A DNA stretch of 54,694 bases, taken from assembly GCA_028702535.1 (NCBI GenBank), contig JAQVOR010000004.1:1-54694 (forward strand), given 5' to 3'. The number at the start of each line of letters is the position of its first letter. Position 1 is the stretch's first letter. The position numbers and the translations under genes were made by a program. The notes beneath the pieces were generated by a model. The model was not told where the DNA came from. It saw only the letters and a list, made by a program, of their open reading frames with translations, and did no database searches. Positions 1 to 8,447 of the stretch are shown here, one piece after another. The stretch is from Bacteroidales bacterium (GTDB lineage Bacteria > Bacteroidota > Bacteroidia > Bacteroidales > ML635J-15).

Positions 1-453
1 GAATCACAGAATCACAGAATAACACAAAAAACGGTATTCAGTATTCAGTATTCGGTATTCGGTTGGGATTACTGGATCACAGAATCACAAAAAAAACGGT
101 ATTCGGTATTCGGTATTCGGTTTTGATGGATGAATCACAGAATCACAGAATCACACAAAAAACGGTATTCGGTTCCGATGGATGAATCATAGTATCGCTG
201 GATCACAGAATCACACAAAAAACGGTATTCAGTATTCGGTATTCGGTTCCGATGGATGAATCACAGTATCGCTGGATCACAGAATAACACAAAAAACGGT
301 ATTCGGTATTCGGTATTCGGTTCCGATGGATGAATCACAGTATCACAGAATCACAGAATCACAGAATCACACAAAAAACGGTATTCGGTTCCGATGGATG
401 AATCACAGTATCGCTGGATCACAGTATCACAGTATCACAGTATCACAAAAAAC
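1..453. repeat. Nested heptamer/octamer tandem repeat array (VNTR-like), open at the left window edge
   Basis: The stretch alternates blocks of an 8-bp unit (GAATCACA and variants such as GTATCACA, GAATAACA) with blocks of a 7-bp unit (GTATTCG/GTATTCA). The blocks are joined by CAAAAAACG and by GGTTCCGATGGAT. The higher-order unit is about 60-80 bp and recurs about seven times, with junctions near 25, 90, 157, 217, 290, 372 and 443. Its length varies because the number of 7-mers and 8-mers varies. Neither unit length is a multiple of three and no plausible protein is encoded. The array runs directly into the stop codon of the C10 protease at 454-456. The true left boundary lies outside the window. 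Confidence 0.95.
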
Positions 454-2166
454 CTATTCTTTTACAAACTTCACTACTTGTGACTCTTGGTCGTTTTGTA
501 TTTTAACAAAATAAATCCCTGACGACAAATCAGAAATATTGCAAGAGACTCTATTATTTGCAGAGATTTCTTTCATAACTATTCCGCTTAGGTCGTAAAT
601 TGTAATATTTGAATTATCAACTAGTCCTACAATATTTAATTGGTTTTTTGCAGGGTTTGGATAAATTGAAATATCCGACATTATATTATTTTCAACACCA
701 AGCACAGAGGTTTCATACATTAATTCCCAGCCTTCTGCTTGTCCTTCGGAGTTAGAAATAAATTTAAAATACACCTCGTCATTATAAACGATTAACTCTG
801 TTGGGATATCATTAGCAGAATATTCTCCTATTAAAGTTCCAGCATCAGAGTTTCCTTCATAAATATATAATATATCATTTTCTAAAGTATTAAATCTCAA
901 GAAATTGATTTTAACAAATTCGACATTGTGGTCTGTCAGAGAAATAAGCCAGTCGCAATTTTGATTATTAAAATAATAATTTGGGCCACTACCATCATCA
1001 AAAGTCCATTGTATTTGATTATAAACCATTGAATTACAATACGCTGCATCAATTGGCATAATATTTAACAAAGCACCTTGCCCCCACTGAAAACTCATTT
1101 GTGGATTTATATTATCGAGATAGAAAAACCCATCGGCAGAACCTCCCCAGCCCCAGTTAAAATGGAAATATGATGTATCTTGATATCCGTCACAAACAAA
1201 AGCATGACCGTTTCCACCATCGTCAGTTCCTCGATATAAAATAGGATGTCCCTTATCAAGATCTTCTTTCAAAAGAAATTTCCACTCATAATCCTCATAC
1301 ATATACTTATTTTTGTGGGACATTCCGGCACGATATCTAAAGTTTTGTTTTAGTGCAAAAAAAGAATTTTCAATTGACGCTCCTGATCCTTCATAACCAT
1401 AATCCATTCCAACAGAAACGCCACAATGAAAAATCAATTCAGCAATAGCATCACGGCTCATTGAATTTATCGAAGTGCTCATCTCCTCCCACTTATATTC
1501 AACATTAGCAAAATCAACCTCAACATAATCACCCCAAAAAATTCGAGCAGACCCCCGTCCAATCTCAGGATAATTCCAAAACTTCATAATCTGTGCCATA
1601 GTAGTTGCGACACAACCTGCATACACTCGTCCTCCTGGACCCTGCGAGTGCGTTGGACAATAATAATTATATGGGTAATTTTGATTCCAGCGTGTAGTAA
1701 TAAGCTTATCAACACCTTTAACAGACTTTATATCTTTCAAATTACCAGTACGTACTTCATCCCACATTTGCATAAGTTTATCATTAGTCGAAACATTATT
1801 TTCAACAATTAAATCATACTGTTCAAGATACTTATCTATCCACAATTGTGTTGCAGGTGCTAAATTTTGCGTATCAAATTCAGAATCTAAAGAATATGCT
1901 AAAACTGGTACTGCTCTTTGATCTGCACTAACAAGTACAAAACCTCCAGACGAGTAATTAAACACATAAATACTTTCATTACCAGACGGCGATTTTATCA
2001 ATGCTTCTTTACAAATTATAGTCGTAGATTTCTCTATCGAAAAAGCTGATGCTTTACGTGTATAAAATTTTCCACCTATTTGCAAAGCCTCATTTCTGCT
2101 AATGTTTTGTGCAAACATCCCTGCTTGAATAAGTAAAAGAAAAAGAAAAGTTAAAATGTATCTCAT
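454..2166 (-). CDS. Secreted C10 (streptopain-like) cysteine protease with T9SS type A sorting domain
   Basis: The 570-residue protein begins with a signal peptide (about 1-19, ending MFAQ). A SpeB/streptopain-like propeptide region follows (about 25-130), then the C10 catalytic domain. The catalytic Cys is C185 in VYAGCVATTMAQ and the catalytic His is H321 in GGNGHAFVCDGY, followed by the family's FHFNWGWGG block. Residues about 385-490 look like a CUB-type beta-sandwich (WTFDDGSGPNYYF, LYIYEG). The last 75 residues are a type A sorting domain (ISIYPNPAKNQL, YDLSG, SSGIYFVKI). The family hydrolyses peptide bonds after propeptide removal. Export by Sec followed by T9SS to the surface or medium is inferred. 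The gene is monocistronic, and its stop abuts the repeat array at 1-453. ATG start is supported by the signal peptide. Confidence 0.93.
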   Translation of the reverse strand: MRYILTFLFLLLIQAGMFAQNISRNEALQIGGKFYTRKASAFSIEKSTTIICKEALIKSPSGNESIYVFNYSSGGFVLVSADQRAVPVLAYSLDSEFDTQNLAPATQLWIDKYLEQYDLIVENNVSTNDKLMQMWDEVRTGNLKDIKSVKGVDKLITTRWNQNYPYNYYCPTHSQGPGGRVYAGCVATTMAQIMKFWNYPEIGRGSARIFWGDYVEVDFANVEYKWEEMSTSINSMSRDAIAELIFHCGVSVGMDYGYEGSGASIENSFFALKQNFRYRAGMSHKNKYMYEDYEWKFLLKEDLDKGHPILYRGTDDGGNGHAFVCDGYQDTSYFHFNWGWGGSADGFFYLDNINPQMSFQWGQGALLNIMPIDAAYCNSMVYNQIQWTFDDGSGPNYYFNNQNCDWLISLTDHNVEFVKINFLRFNTLENDILYIYEGNSDAGTLIGEYSANDIPTELIVYNDEVYFKFISNSEGQAEGWELMYETSVLGVENNIMSDISIYPNPAKNQLNIVGLVDNSNITIYDLSGIVMKEISANNRVSCNISDLSSGIYFVKIQNDQESQVVKFVKE

Positions 2167-2350
2167 ATTTTTTTTTGTAAAATTAGTATTAAGACTTTAT
2201 AACAGTTAAATCGGATGCATATAAAATCACTTATTATACAAATCACTATTATTGACAAACATTTTAAATATTAGTCGGTGGCTTTGGCTTTGCTACAACA
2301 TATAAATCAGCCAATAAATCACTTAATTATTAACTTTTTTCTAGCATACA

Positions 2351-2380
2351 TTTGTCACAACAAATATTTCATTAAATTTG
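2351..2380 (+). promoter_or_regulatory. Bacteroidota-type promoter of pyk
   Basis: TTTG at 2351-2354 and TAAATTTG at 2373-2380 are separated by 18 bp. This matches the Bacteroidota sigma-ABfr consensus (TTTG, about 19 bp, TAnnTTTG). It lies 25 bp upstream of the pyruvate kinase ATG, giving a short leader. Confidence 0.7.
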
Positions 2381-2405
2381 TAACCAAATATTAAAATATA
2401 ATTAC

Positions 2406-3830
2406 ATGCAATTAGGTTCTAAAACAAAAATAATAGCAACATTAGGTCCAGCAAGTGAACAAAAAGCAATATTAAAAGAAATGATACTTGCAGGTCTGGA
2501 TGTATTTAGATTAAATTTTTCGCACGGCACGCAAGAAGAGAAAGCAGACATCATAAAAACCATTCGTGAGCTTGAAACTGAAATGGGCGTAAATCTGGCT
2601 ATATTAGCAGACTTACAAGGCCCAAAACTTCGAGTAGGCATAGTCGAAAACGAACCATACATCCTTAAAGACGGCGAACATATTAGTTTTCATACTGATG
2701 AAAATCAAAATAGAAAAAATTCATTTTACATGACTTATACAGATTTTGCAAAAGATGTAAAAGTGAATGATATTATTTTGATTGATGACGGAAAAATCAA
2801 ACTTAGCGTTGTTAAAAGCGACGGAGTTTCTATAGTTGAAGCAAAGATTATTCACGGAGGTCTACTCTATTCACGAAAAGGAGTAAATTTACCTAATACC
2901 AAAACTAGTCTTCCCAGCTTAACAGATAAGGATAAAAAAGACTTGTTATTTGCATTAAATAATGATGTTGACTGGGTTGCACTTTCTTTTGTACGCGAAG
3001 GTAATGACATTAAACATTTACGTGATTATATTTCAAGTTTCAAAAAAAGCACAAGAATTATCGCTAAAATTGAAAAACCCGAAGCAATAGATAATATTGA
3101 TGATATAATCGAACTTACTGATGCCATTATGGTTGCACGAGGTGATTTAGGAGTTGAAATGAACTTCGACAAAGTTCCTGTTATTCAAAAAATTATTGTC
3201 GAAAAGTGCATTAAAGAATCAAAACCAGTAATAATCGCAACACAAATGCTCGAGAGTATGATAACTAGCTTTAGACCTACACGAGCCGAAGCCAATGATG
3301 TTGCAAATGCAGTTATAGACGGTGCAGATGCTTTAATGTTAAGTGGAGAAACTTCAATAGGTAAGTATCCTGTCGAAACTATCAAAACAATGCAAAAGAT
3401 CATCAACTTTACCGAAAACAACCGCAATATCTATCATAAAAACCATCCATCAAAAAAAGATAGTATTCGGTTTCTTCCTGATTCCTTATGTCAAAGTGCC
3501 TGCTCCCTATCCGAGCAAGTGGGGGCAAAAGCAATAATCCCATTTACTTTTTCAGGATATACTGCTATAAGACTATCGAGTTATCGACCAAAATCTGATA
3601 TCTTTACTTTTACTGCAAATAAAGATCTTTTAAGATCATTACCACTTTTGTGGGGCGTAGAAACTTTTTACTTTCCTATTTTTGACTCAATTGACGAAGC
3701 AATAGAGTTCTCCATTGGAAAACTTCTTGCTTTAGGCTTGGTGAAAAAAGGAGATTATGTTATTCATATTGCAAGCACTCCTATTACTGCCAAAGATAGA
3801 ACAAATATGATTAAATTAAGTAAGGTCTAA
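2406..3830 (+). CDS. pyk: Pyruvate kinase
   Basis: This enzyme transfers phosphate from phosphoenolpyruvate to ADP, the last step of glycolysis, in the cytoplasm. The 474-residue length is normal. Visible landmarks in order are the N-terminal KIIATLGPAS strand, the B domain (about 70-170, with GVNLPNTKTSLPSLT), the catalytic lysine region AKIEKPEAIDN, the Mg-binding MVARGDLGVEM, and the substrate-binding IATQMLESM/PTRAEANDVANAV/GADALMLSGETSIGKYP series. A C-terminal allosteric-type domain follows from about 345. ATG at 2406 is the first start before KTKIIATLG. The gene stands alone behind its own promoter. No hairpin terminator is evident in the 196 bp that follow. Confidence 0.97.
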   Translation: MQLGSKTKIIATLGPASEQKAILKEMILAGLDVFRLNFSHGTQEEKADIIKTIRELETEMGVNLAILADLQGPKLRVGIVENEPYILKDGEHISFHTDENQNRKNSFYMTYTDFAKDVKVNDIILIDDGKIKLSVVKSDGVSIVEAKIIHGGLLYSRKGVNLPNTKTSLPSLTDKDKKDLLFALNNDVDWVALSFVREGNDIKHLRDYISSFKKSTRIIAKIEKPEAIDNIDDIIELTDAIMVARGDLGVEMNFDKVPVIQKIIVEKCIKESKPVIIATQMLESMITSFRPTRAEANDVANAVIDGADALMLSGETSIGKYPVETIKTMQKIINFTENNRNIYHKNHPSKKDSIRFLPDSLCQSACSLSEQVGAKAIIPFTFSGYTAIRLSSYRPKSDIFTFTANKDLLRSLPLLWGVETFYFPIFDSIDEAIEFSIGKLLALGLVKKGDYVIHIASTPITAKDRTNMIKLSKV

Positions 3831-3940
3831 AATGGGTTTATTCGCTTCGCTTATGAGCTCACCGCCAACTGGAGGATGTCTCGAAAACACCGATTTTAAA
3901 AATATTTCACAAAACAATCTTTAATATAATAAAATAATAT

Positions 3941-3948
3941 TATCTTTG
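3941..3948 (+). promoter_or_regulatory. TAnnTTTG box upstream of the unknown pair
   Basis: TATCTTTG matches the Bacteroidota -7 box. It leaves a leader of about 75 nt before the ATG at 4027. A clean TTTG -33 element is not visible at the expected distance, so this is a partial match. Confidence 0.45.
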
Positions 3949-4026
3949 TATATCAACATTAAAAACGATACAAAACTTTAGTCTTTGGCTGTCTTTTAGT
4001 GCAATTAAAATAAAAAACATAAAAAT

Positions 4027-4686
4027 ATGGATAGTAATATTTTAGAAGAATATAAATTATATTACGCTGCAAGGTCAGAAAAATATAAAAATAATCCCGA
4101 ATATGCTAATAGTTATAAGGCTGAAAAACAATTGTCAGATTCTATGCAGGCTTGCAGTAGTCTGGACGACTTTAAAGATGATGCAGTAAAGTTAGGCAAA
4201 GCATGTGCAATAGCTCTTGTAAAGGACGAGAACTTAATAGAAAAAAAATATTACGAAAAACACCAAGAGGTATTTAGAGTGAAAGCATCTGAGCGAATTC
4301 TTGAAAAAATTGACTCCTGCGAAACTTTGCTTGATGTTTCAGCTATGATTTCAGAAGAAACCAGCAAAACAAGCGTGGAAGAGTCAATGGATGATTCTCA
4401 CAGGAAAGTCATTGATGATTGGAGTCAGATTGATGAGATTACCATATATGAAAATGCTGTTGTTCCAGATAAATATAAAAGATATATGATGGAAATGGCT
4501 GCTGACATTAAAGAATCGCTTATAGAAGGGGTGACCATGCTTGAAGAAAACAATGCCCCATGGCAATCTGGTTGGAAACTCATTCCGGAGAAAGCCCTCG
4601 AATACAGACATCTTCGTCTATTGCCTTTTTCGAAAACTCATGTAGAGGAACAGATTGCAAAATATAAATCAATTATTAATCGATAA
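4027..4686 (+). CDS. Uncharacterised cytoplasmic helical protein (first gene of a two-gene unit)
   Basis: I do not recognise this 219-residue protein. It has no signal peptide, membrane segment or lipobox. It is rich in Glu, Lys and Asp and probably mostly alpha-helical. A Tyr-rich N-terminus (YKLYYAARSEKY) is followed by helices with heptad-like spacing. A tryptophan-bearing stretch, NAPWQSGWKLIPEKA, sits at about 177-191, and the protein ends in a basic helix. It is followed after 11 bp by another unrecognised gene, and a strong hairpin terminator follows that. The two therefore look like one transcript with its own promoter. The length, codon use and spacing suggest a real gene. Function unknown. 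Confidence 0.75.
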   Translation: MDSNILEEYKLYYAARSEKYKNNPEYANSYKAEKQLSDSMQACSSLDDFKDDAVKLGKACAIALVKDENLIEKKYYEKHQEVFRVKASERILEKIDSCETLLDVSAMISEETSKTSVEESMDDSHRKVIDDWSQIDEITIYENAVVPDKYKRYMMEMAADIKESLIEGVTMLEENNAPWQSGWKLIPEKALEYRHLRLLPFSKTHVEEQIAKYKSIINR

Positions 4687-4697
4687 AAACCAAAGTT

Positions 4698-6125
4698 ATG
4701 CCAATAGATCCTATGATGCTCAATGCAATTTTGGGTACATTTAAAAATATGATTGAAGAATGTAAAACTAAAAATCTTTCTGGTTCAGATTTCGATAAAA
4801 TGTGCGAAACATACGCAAGAATGGAACAATTAGGAAATGAACATTCTGATTTTAATGAGTATAATGCTCAGCTAATGAATGAAAATCTCTATGGGAAATT
4901 TAGCGATTTCTACGGACGCATACTCACTGCCGAGGCAAATGCACAGTCGGACGATGGAGGCGGATACGACGATGCTGCAATGCTTAAGCAAAATGTTGAC
5001 GCACTAAAGCAGGCAATTGTTGCAATACGCAAATCTTATCAAGATACTATTGAACAGGCAAAGGGACAAGATACCGAGGCAAATATGCAAATGGGTTTGG
5101 AATATATTGAAAGAAATATTGATAAAGAAATCCTTTCTGCTGCTGGAGGGTTAGACAATATTAAATCAAGTACCAAAAAAGATTATGAAGAAACCATTAA
5201 GAAAAAACCAAATGCTTTCGACAACTCTGTAGAAGTTGAGGTTATGTCTAATCCCGAAGTTTTAATAAAACCAATTCAAGACATTATTGATCTTGGAGAG
5301 AAACCGGGCATGACTTTGCCGAGATTTTTACGCCTTCAAATAGAAACGGGTCTCGACAAAGCAATGGAAGGCTCGGTTTCAACACGTAATGGACTCGAAA
5401 CTCAGAAAGAATTTATCCTCAGCAATCCGATATCCCCGATTCATATTCAGGTTGTTGAACAAAAACTAGAAAAATTCGACGAACTGGCAAATGCCAATAA
5501 ATTTAAAGTGCCAAACTCGACTGAATTAAAATATGCATTTGAAGATATTGAAAGATTGCACGAAAACGACATTCAGAAATGGGATCAGATAAAAACTAGA
5601 TGGAATGATTTATTGGGGGACTTATCATTTTGGAGTCTATCTTACTGCTCATTCGCACCTTATATCCAGCCTTGGGCTTCAGCATTAGATCCTGTCGCCG
5701 CTACAAAAAAGACACAGAATACAAGTCCTGGCATTTTTAAAGAAAGAGAAAAACTATTTCAAAAATACTTCGGGATTAGTTTCTACGAAATTTTTAAGCA
5801 GCCAACATTTTTATGGGAAGTAAAATATAATTATATTGATCATTCTCAGGAATTTGTCGAGTTTTTGATTGAAAAAATTTATCCCGAATGCAAACCTTTT
5901 AACCACCTATCCCACGATTTGATAGAGCAGAGAGGATTGTTTTGTAAGCGTGGCAAAGATTCCAAAGACAGAGAAGCTAATCCTCAAAGCCACTTTCCAT
6001 TGGAAAGAATGATAGAATTGTACGACAAAAAATACGGTACTGGTAGATATCACTCAAAATATGATGCAGTAGAGAAAAACGAATCTGCAGCAAAACCTTG
6101 GGATTTAAGCAGTTTTAAACACTGA
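4698..6125 (+). CDS. Uncharacterised cytoplasmic protein (second gene of a two-gene unit)
   Basis: I do not recognise this 475-residue protein. No signal peptide or transmembrane helix is visible. The N-terminal 150 residues are helical and acidic, with a low-complexity turn DDGGGYDDAA at about 86-95. The middle (about 185-330) contains PRFLRLQIETGLDKA and a helix-rich stretch. The C-terminal third is rich in aromatic residues (WSLSYCSFAPYIQPWAS, KYFGISFYEIF, TFLWEVKYNYIDH) and looks like a compact domain. It has two exposed Cys (CK at about 407 and CKR at about 428) but no obvious metal-binding or catalytic signature. It starts 11 bp after the previous gene and ends 65 bp before a strong terminator. 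Function unknown; a complex with the 4027 product is an inference from linkage only. Confidence 0.77.
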   Translation: MPIDPMMLNAILGTFKNMIEECKTKNLSGSDFDKMCETYARMEQLGNEHSDFNEYNAQLMNENLYGKFSDFYGRILTAEANAQSDDGGGYDDAAMLKQNVDALKQAIVAIRKSYQDTIEQAKGQDTEANMQMGLEYIERNIDKEILSAAGGLDNIKSSTKKDYEETIKKKPNAFDNSVEVEVMSNPEVLIKPIQDIIDLGEKPGMTLPRFLRLQIETGLDKAMEGSVSTRNGLETQKEFILSNPISPIHIQVVEQKLEKFDELANANKFKVPNSTELKYAFEDIERLHENDIQKWDQIKTRWNDLLGDLSFWSLSYCSFAPYIQPWASALDPVAATKKTQNTSPGIFKEREKLFQKYFGISFYEIFKQPTFLWEVKYNYIDHSQEFVEFLIEKIYPECKPFNHLSHDLIEQRGLFCKRGKDSKDREANPQSHFPLERMIELYDKKYGTGRYHSKYDAVEKNESAAKPWDLSSFKH

Positions 6126-6188
6126 AAATAAAGCTCAATTGAATTAATCATAGGTTTGGGTTAATCTAAAAACAGATTTAAATAAAAC

Positions 6189-6221
6189 AAAAGTCATGAA
6201 ACAGTTTTCATGACTTTTTTT
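6189..6221 (+). terminator. Rho-independent terminator of the 4027-6125 unit
   Basis: A perfect 12-bp stem (AAAGTCATGAAA at 6190-6201 with TTTCATGACTTT at 6206-6217) encloses a 4-nt loop. A run of T's ends at 6221. It lies 64 bp after the stop codon. Confidence 0.88.
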
Positions 6222-6262
6222 GAAGATATCACACAATTTCAGAACAACTGATTCACCCTTGA

Positions 6263-6487
6263 TTAATAGTTACTTCCGTCCTTTTTGTCGTATTCAACTG
6301 TAATTCTAATGTTTTTTAACTTACCATCCACTCTTTTAAAGAATAATCAATTTTGTGGTTTGGTTTTGTGGTCTTTACTGACGTTTATATTGACTCAATT
6401 TACTAACAGAAATAGGATTTGATTTTTTTGTCGGCAATGTAAAGGTCAGTAAATAAACAAACTGTCCAATTCGGAACTCGAAATAAA
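6263..6487 (-). pseudogene. Possible decayed coding remnant of unknown identity
   Basis: The 387 bp between the terminator of the unknown pair and the deoxyhypusine-synthase-like gene hold no intact gene. On the minus strand, however, 6263-6346 reads as a protein-like C-terminus (FFKRVDGKLKNIRITVEYDK, then KDGSNY and a stop). This is preceded, with a stop and frame changes, by other open stretches (LPTKKSNPISVSKLSQYKRQ in another frame). The amino-acid composition looks like real coding sequence broken by a TGA and at least one frameshift. I cannot assign a family, and chance is not excluded. Confidence 0.3.
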
Positions 6488-6512
6488 AACAAATAACTTA
6501 TTACGTCGATTA

Positions 6513-7490
6513 TTAATATCCCAATATCCATGCAAACATCAAAGGTGCAACAATTGTTGCATCAGATTCTATTACAAATTTAGGAGTATCCTTATCTAAT
6601 TTGCCCCAAGTAATTTTTTCGTTAGGTATTGCTCCAGAATAAGAACCATAACTAGTTGTAGAATCAGATATTTGGCAAAAATAACTCCAGAAAGGAACAT
6701 CATGCCATTCGAGATCCTGCTCCATCATAGGGACTACGCAAATTGGAAAATCGCCAGCAATTCCACCGCCAATCTGAAAAAACCCAACACCTCTACCCCC
6801 AGAATTTTTACGATACCAATCAGTAAGCCACATCATATATTCTATTCCCGATTTCATTGTTGAGGGTTTTAACTCATTTTTAATACAATATGAAGTAAAT
6901 ATATTTCCCATAGTAGAGTCTTCCCAACCAGGCACCACTATTGGGAGATTTTTCTCGGCAGCAGCGAGCATCCAGCTATTTTTTGGATCAATCTCATAAT
7001 ATTTTTCAAGATCGCCACTCAACAACATCTTATACATATATTGGTGTGGAAAATATCTCTCACCTTTATCTTCGGCAGTTTTCCATTGTTTAAAAATATT
7101 TTCTTGCAAACGTCTAAACGCTTCTTCTTCTGGAATGCAAGTATCGGTAACTCGATTAAGCCCTTTATCCAACAATTTTCGTTCATCCGCGGGTGTTAAA
7201 TCTCTATAATTTGGTACACGCACATAGTGTGAATGTGCTACAAGATTCATAATATCTTCTTCAAGATTTGCTCCAGTACAAGATATTATCTGCACTTTAT
7301 CCTGACGAATCATTTCGGCAAGGGTTTTACCTAGCTCGGCAGTACTCATCGCACCGGCAAGGGTTATCATCATTTTACCTCCTTGGTCAATGTGATTAAC
7401 ATAAGATTTTGAAGCATCAATCAACGTTGCAGCATTAAAGTGCTTGTAGTTTTCCTCTAAAAATTTCGAGATTACTCCTTTTGTTTCCAT
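6513..7490 (-). CDS. Deoxyhypusine synthase-like polyamine enzyme
   Basis: The 325-residue protein belongs to the deoxyhypusine synthase family. It has the NAD-binding blocks (TLAGAMSTAELGKTLAEMIRQ, SCTGANLEEDIMNL), the central PIVVPGWEDSTMGN segment, and GFFQIGGGIAGDFPICVVPM. The active-site lysine equivalent is K297 in ITWGKLDKDT. Bacteria lack eIF5A, so bacterial members are thought to act on free polyamines, transferring the aminobutyl group of spermidine (for example homospermidine formation) rather than modifying a protein. Which acceptor is used here cannot be read from sequence. It is the last gene of a cluster with agmatinase (4-bp gap) and arginine decarboxylase, which fits a polyamine role. 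Confidence 0.9.
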   Translation of the reverse strand: METKGVISKFLEENYKHFNAATLIDASKSYVNHIDQGGKMMITLAGAMSTAELGKTLAEMIRQDKVQIISCTGANLEEDIMNLVAHSHYVRVPNYRDLTPADERKLLDKGLNRVTDTCIPEEEAFRRLQENIFKQWKTAEDKGERYFPHQYMYKMLLSGDLEKYYEIDPKNSWMLAAAEKNLPIVVPGWEDSTMGNIFTSYCIKNELKPSTMKSGIEYMMWLTDWYRKNSGGRGVGFFQIGGGIAGDFPICVVPMMEQDLEWHDVPFWSYFCQISDSTTSYGSYSGAIPNEKITWGKLDKDTPKFVIESDATIVAPLMFAWILGY

Positions 7491-7494
7491 AAAA

Positions 7495-8355
7495 TTATTT
7501 TTCTAAGATATATGTTAATATTTTATAATATAGTTTAGCAGCTAAAAAATCAGAAGCAGGACTATTGGGATTTGGTGCTAGTTCAACAATATCAAAACCA
7601 ACAATATTTTTCTGTGTCGCAAGCTTCTTTAAGAGTGTTAATGTTGAATACCAAGTAAGTCCACCAGGCTCGGGAGTTCCAGTAGATGGCATTATCGAAG
7701 GATCAAAATAATCTAAATCAATAGTCAAATATACTTTATCGCCAAGTTTATCAATAACCTCCTGTTGCCAATCATTTCGACAAGCAATATCTGCGGCATA
7801 AAAGACTTTTTCTTTATTAACATAAGGTTTTTCGACAACATCCATGCTTCGAATTCCAACTTGAACTAAATTTGTATTTTTAGATGCCCAATGTAAAGCA
7901 CATGCATGATTAAAAGTTGTTCCCAGATACTCGGGACGCAAATCTGAATGAGCATCAAGTTGCAAAATTGATATTTCGGGATATTTTTTAGCAGCCGCCA
8001 TAATTGCTCCAATACTAACGGAGTGCTCACCACCTATCATCGTAAAGATTTTTCCCGAATTAAGCACCTCTAAAGTTTTTTCTTTCACTGTTTGCACCAT
8101 TAATTCGGGAGAAAAGCTACAATCTGGAGCTTTTTCAAGAAATATGCCATGTTTATGTACTTCGGTATCTGACTCTACGTCATAAATCTCCATATTCTCA
8201 GACGCAGTTAAAAAAGCTTCTGGTCCATGGTTTGCTCCTTTTCCCCAAGTTGATGTACCATCATAAGGAACAGGATAAAGCACCACCTTTGAGTTTTCGT
8301 ATTGTGCAAACTCATCATCTATTCCAGCATAAGTTCTTTCGGACATTTTTTTCAT
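7495..8355 (-). CDS. speB: Agmatinase (ureohydrolase family)
   Basis: It hydrolyses agmatine to putrescine and urea using two Mn ions. The family's ligands are present: His in IGGEHSVS, the D-x-H-x-D set in QLDAHSDLR, and the Asp pair in TIDLDYFDPS. The substrate motif IPVPYDGTSTWGKG equivalent is YPVPYDGTSTWGKG near residue 30. The length of about 286 residues is normal. A frame-open TTG exists at 8367, but it lies inside a TAnnTTTG promoter box, so I chose ATG 8355 (ATG 8346 is also possible). It sits between the arginine decarboxylase, 92 bp upstream, and the deoxyhypusine-synthase-like gene 4 bp downstream. It thus supplies putrescine between the two. Confidence 0.93.
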   Translation of the reverse strand: MKKMSERTYAGIDDEFAQYENSKVVLYPVPYDGTSTWGKGANHGPEAFLTASENMEIYDVESDTEVHKHGIFLEKAPDCSFSPELMVQTVKEKTLEVLNSGKIFTMIGGEHSVSIGAIMAAAKKYPEISILQLDAHSDLRPEYLGTTFNHACALHWASKNTNLVQVGIRSMDVVEKPYVNKEKVFYAADIACRNDWQQEVIDKLGDKVYLTIDLDYFDPSIMPSTGTPEPGGLTWYSTLTLLKKLATQKNIVGFDIVELAPNPNSPASDFLAAKLYYKILTYILEK

Positions 8356-8364
8356 TTTAAAATG

Positions 8365-8372
8365 CAAATATA
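8365..8372 (-). promoter_or_regulatory. TAnnTTTG box immediately upstream of agmatinase
   Basis: TATATTTG on the minus strand ends 9 bp before the ATG at 8355. A TTG -33 candidate at 8396-8398 has a rather long 23-bp spacer. It suggests an internal promoter for speB and the next gene, giving a nearly leaderless transcript. Confidence 0.45.
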
Positions 8373-8447
8373 AGGTATTTATAAATTTAAAATAACAATT
8401 TTACTATTTCTAAGCGTTCTGAACTTAAAAATTATATCGAACTCAGG

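Noticed and set aside
1-453. CRISPR array
   Set aside because: Repeats are 7-8 bp nested units with variable counts; there are no conserved 24-40 bp repeats with unique spacers and no cas genes nearby.
326-514. 62-residue + strand ORF over the repeat array
   Set aside because: It is translated repeat DNA (octamer and heptamer units out of phase with codons) and runs antisense into the C10 protease gene.
8356-8367. TTG start of agmatinase
   Set aside because: The TTG is part of the TATATTTG promoter box; ATG 8355 lies just downstream and matches the family N-terminus.
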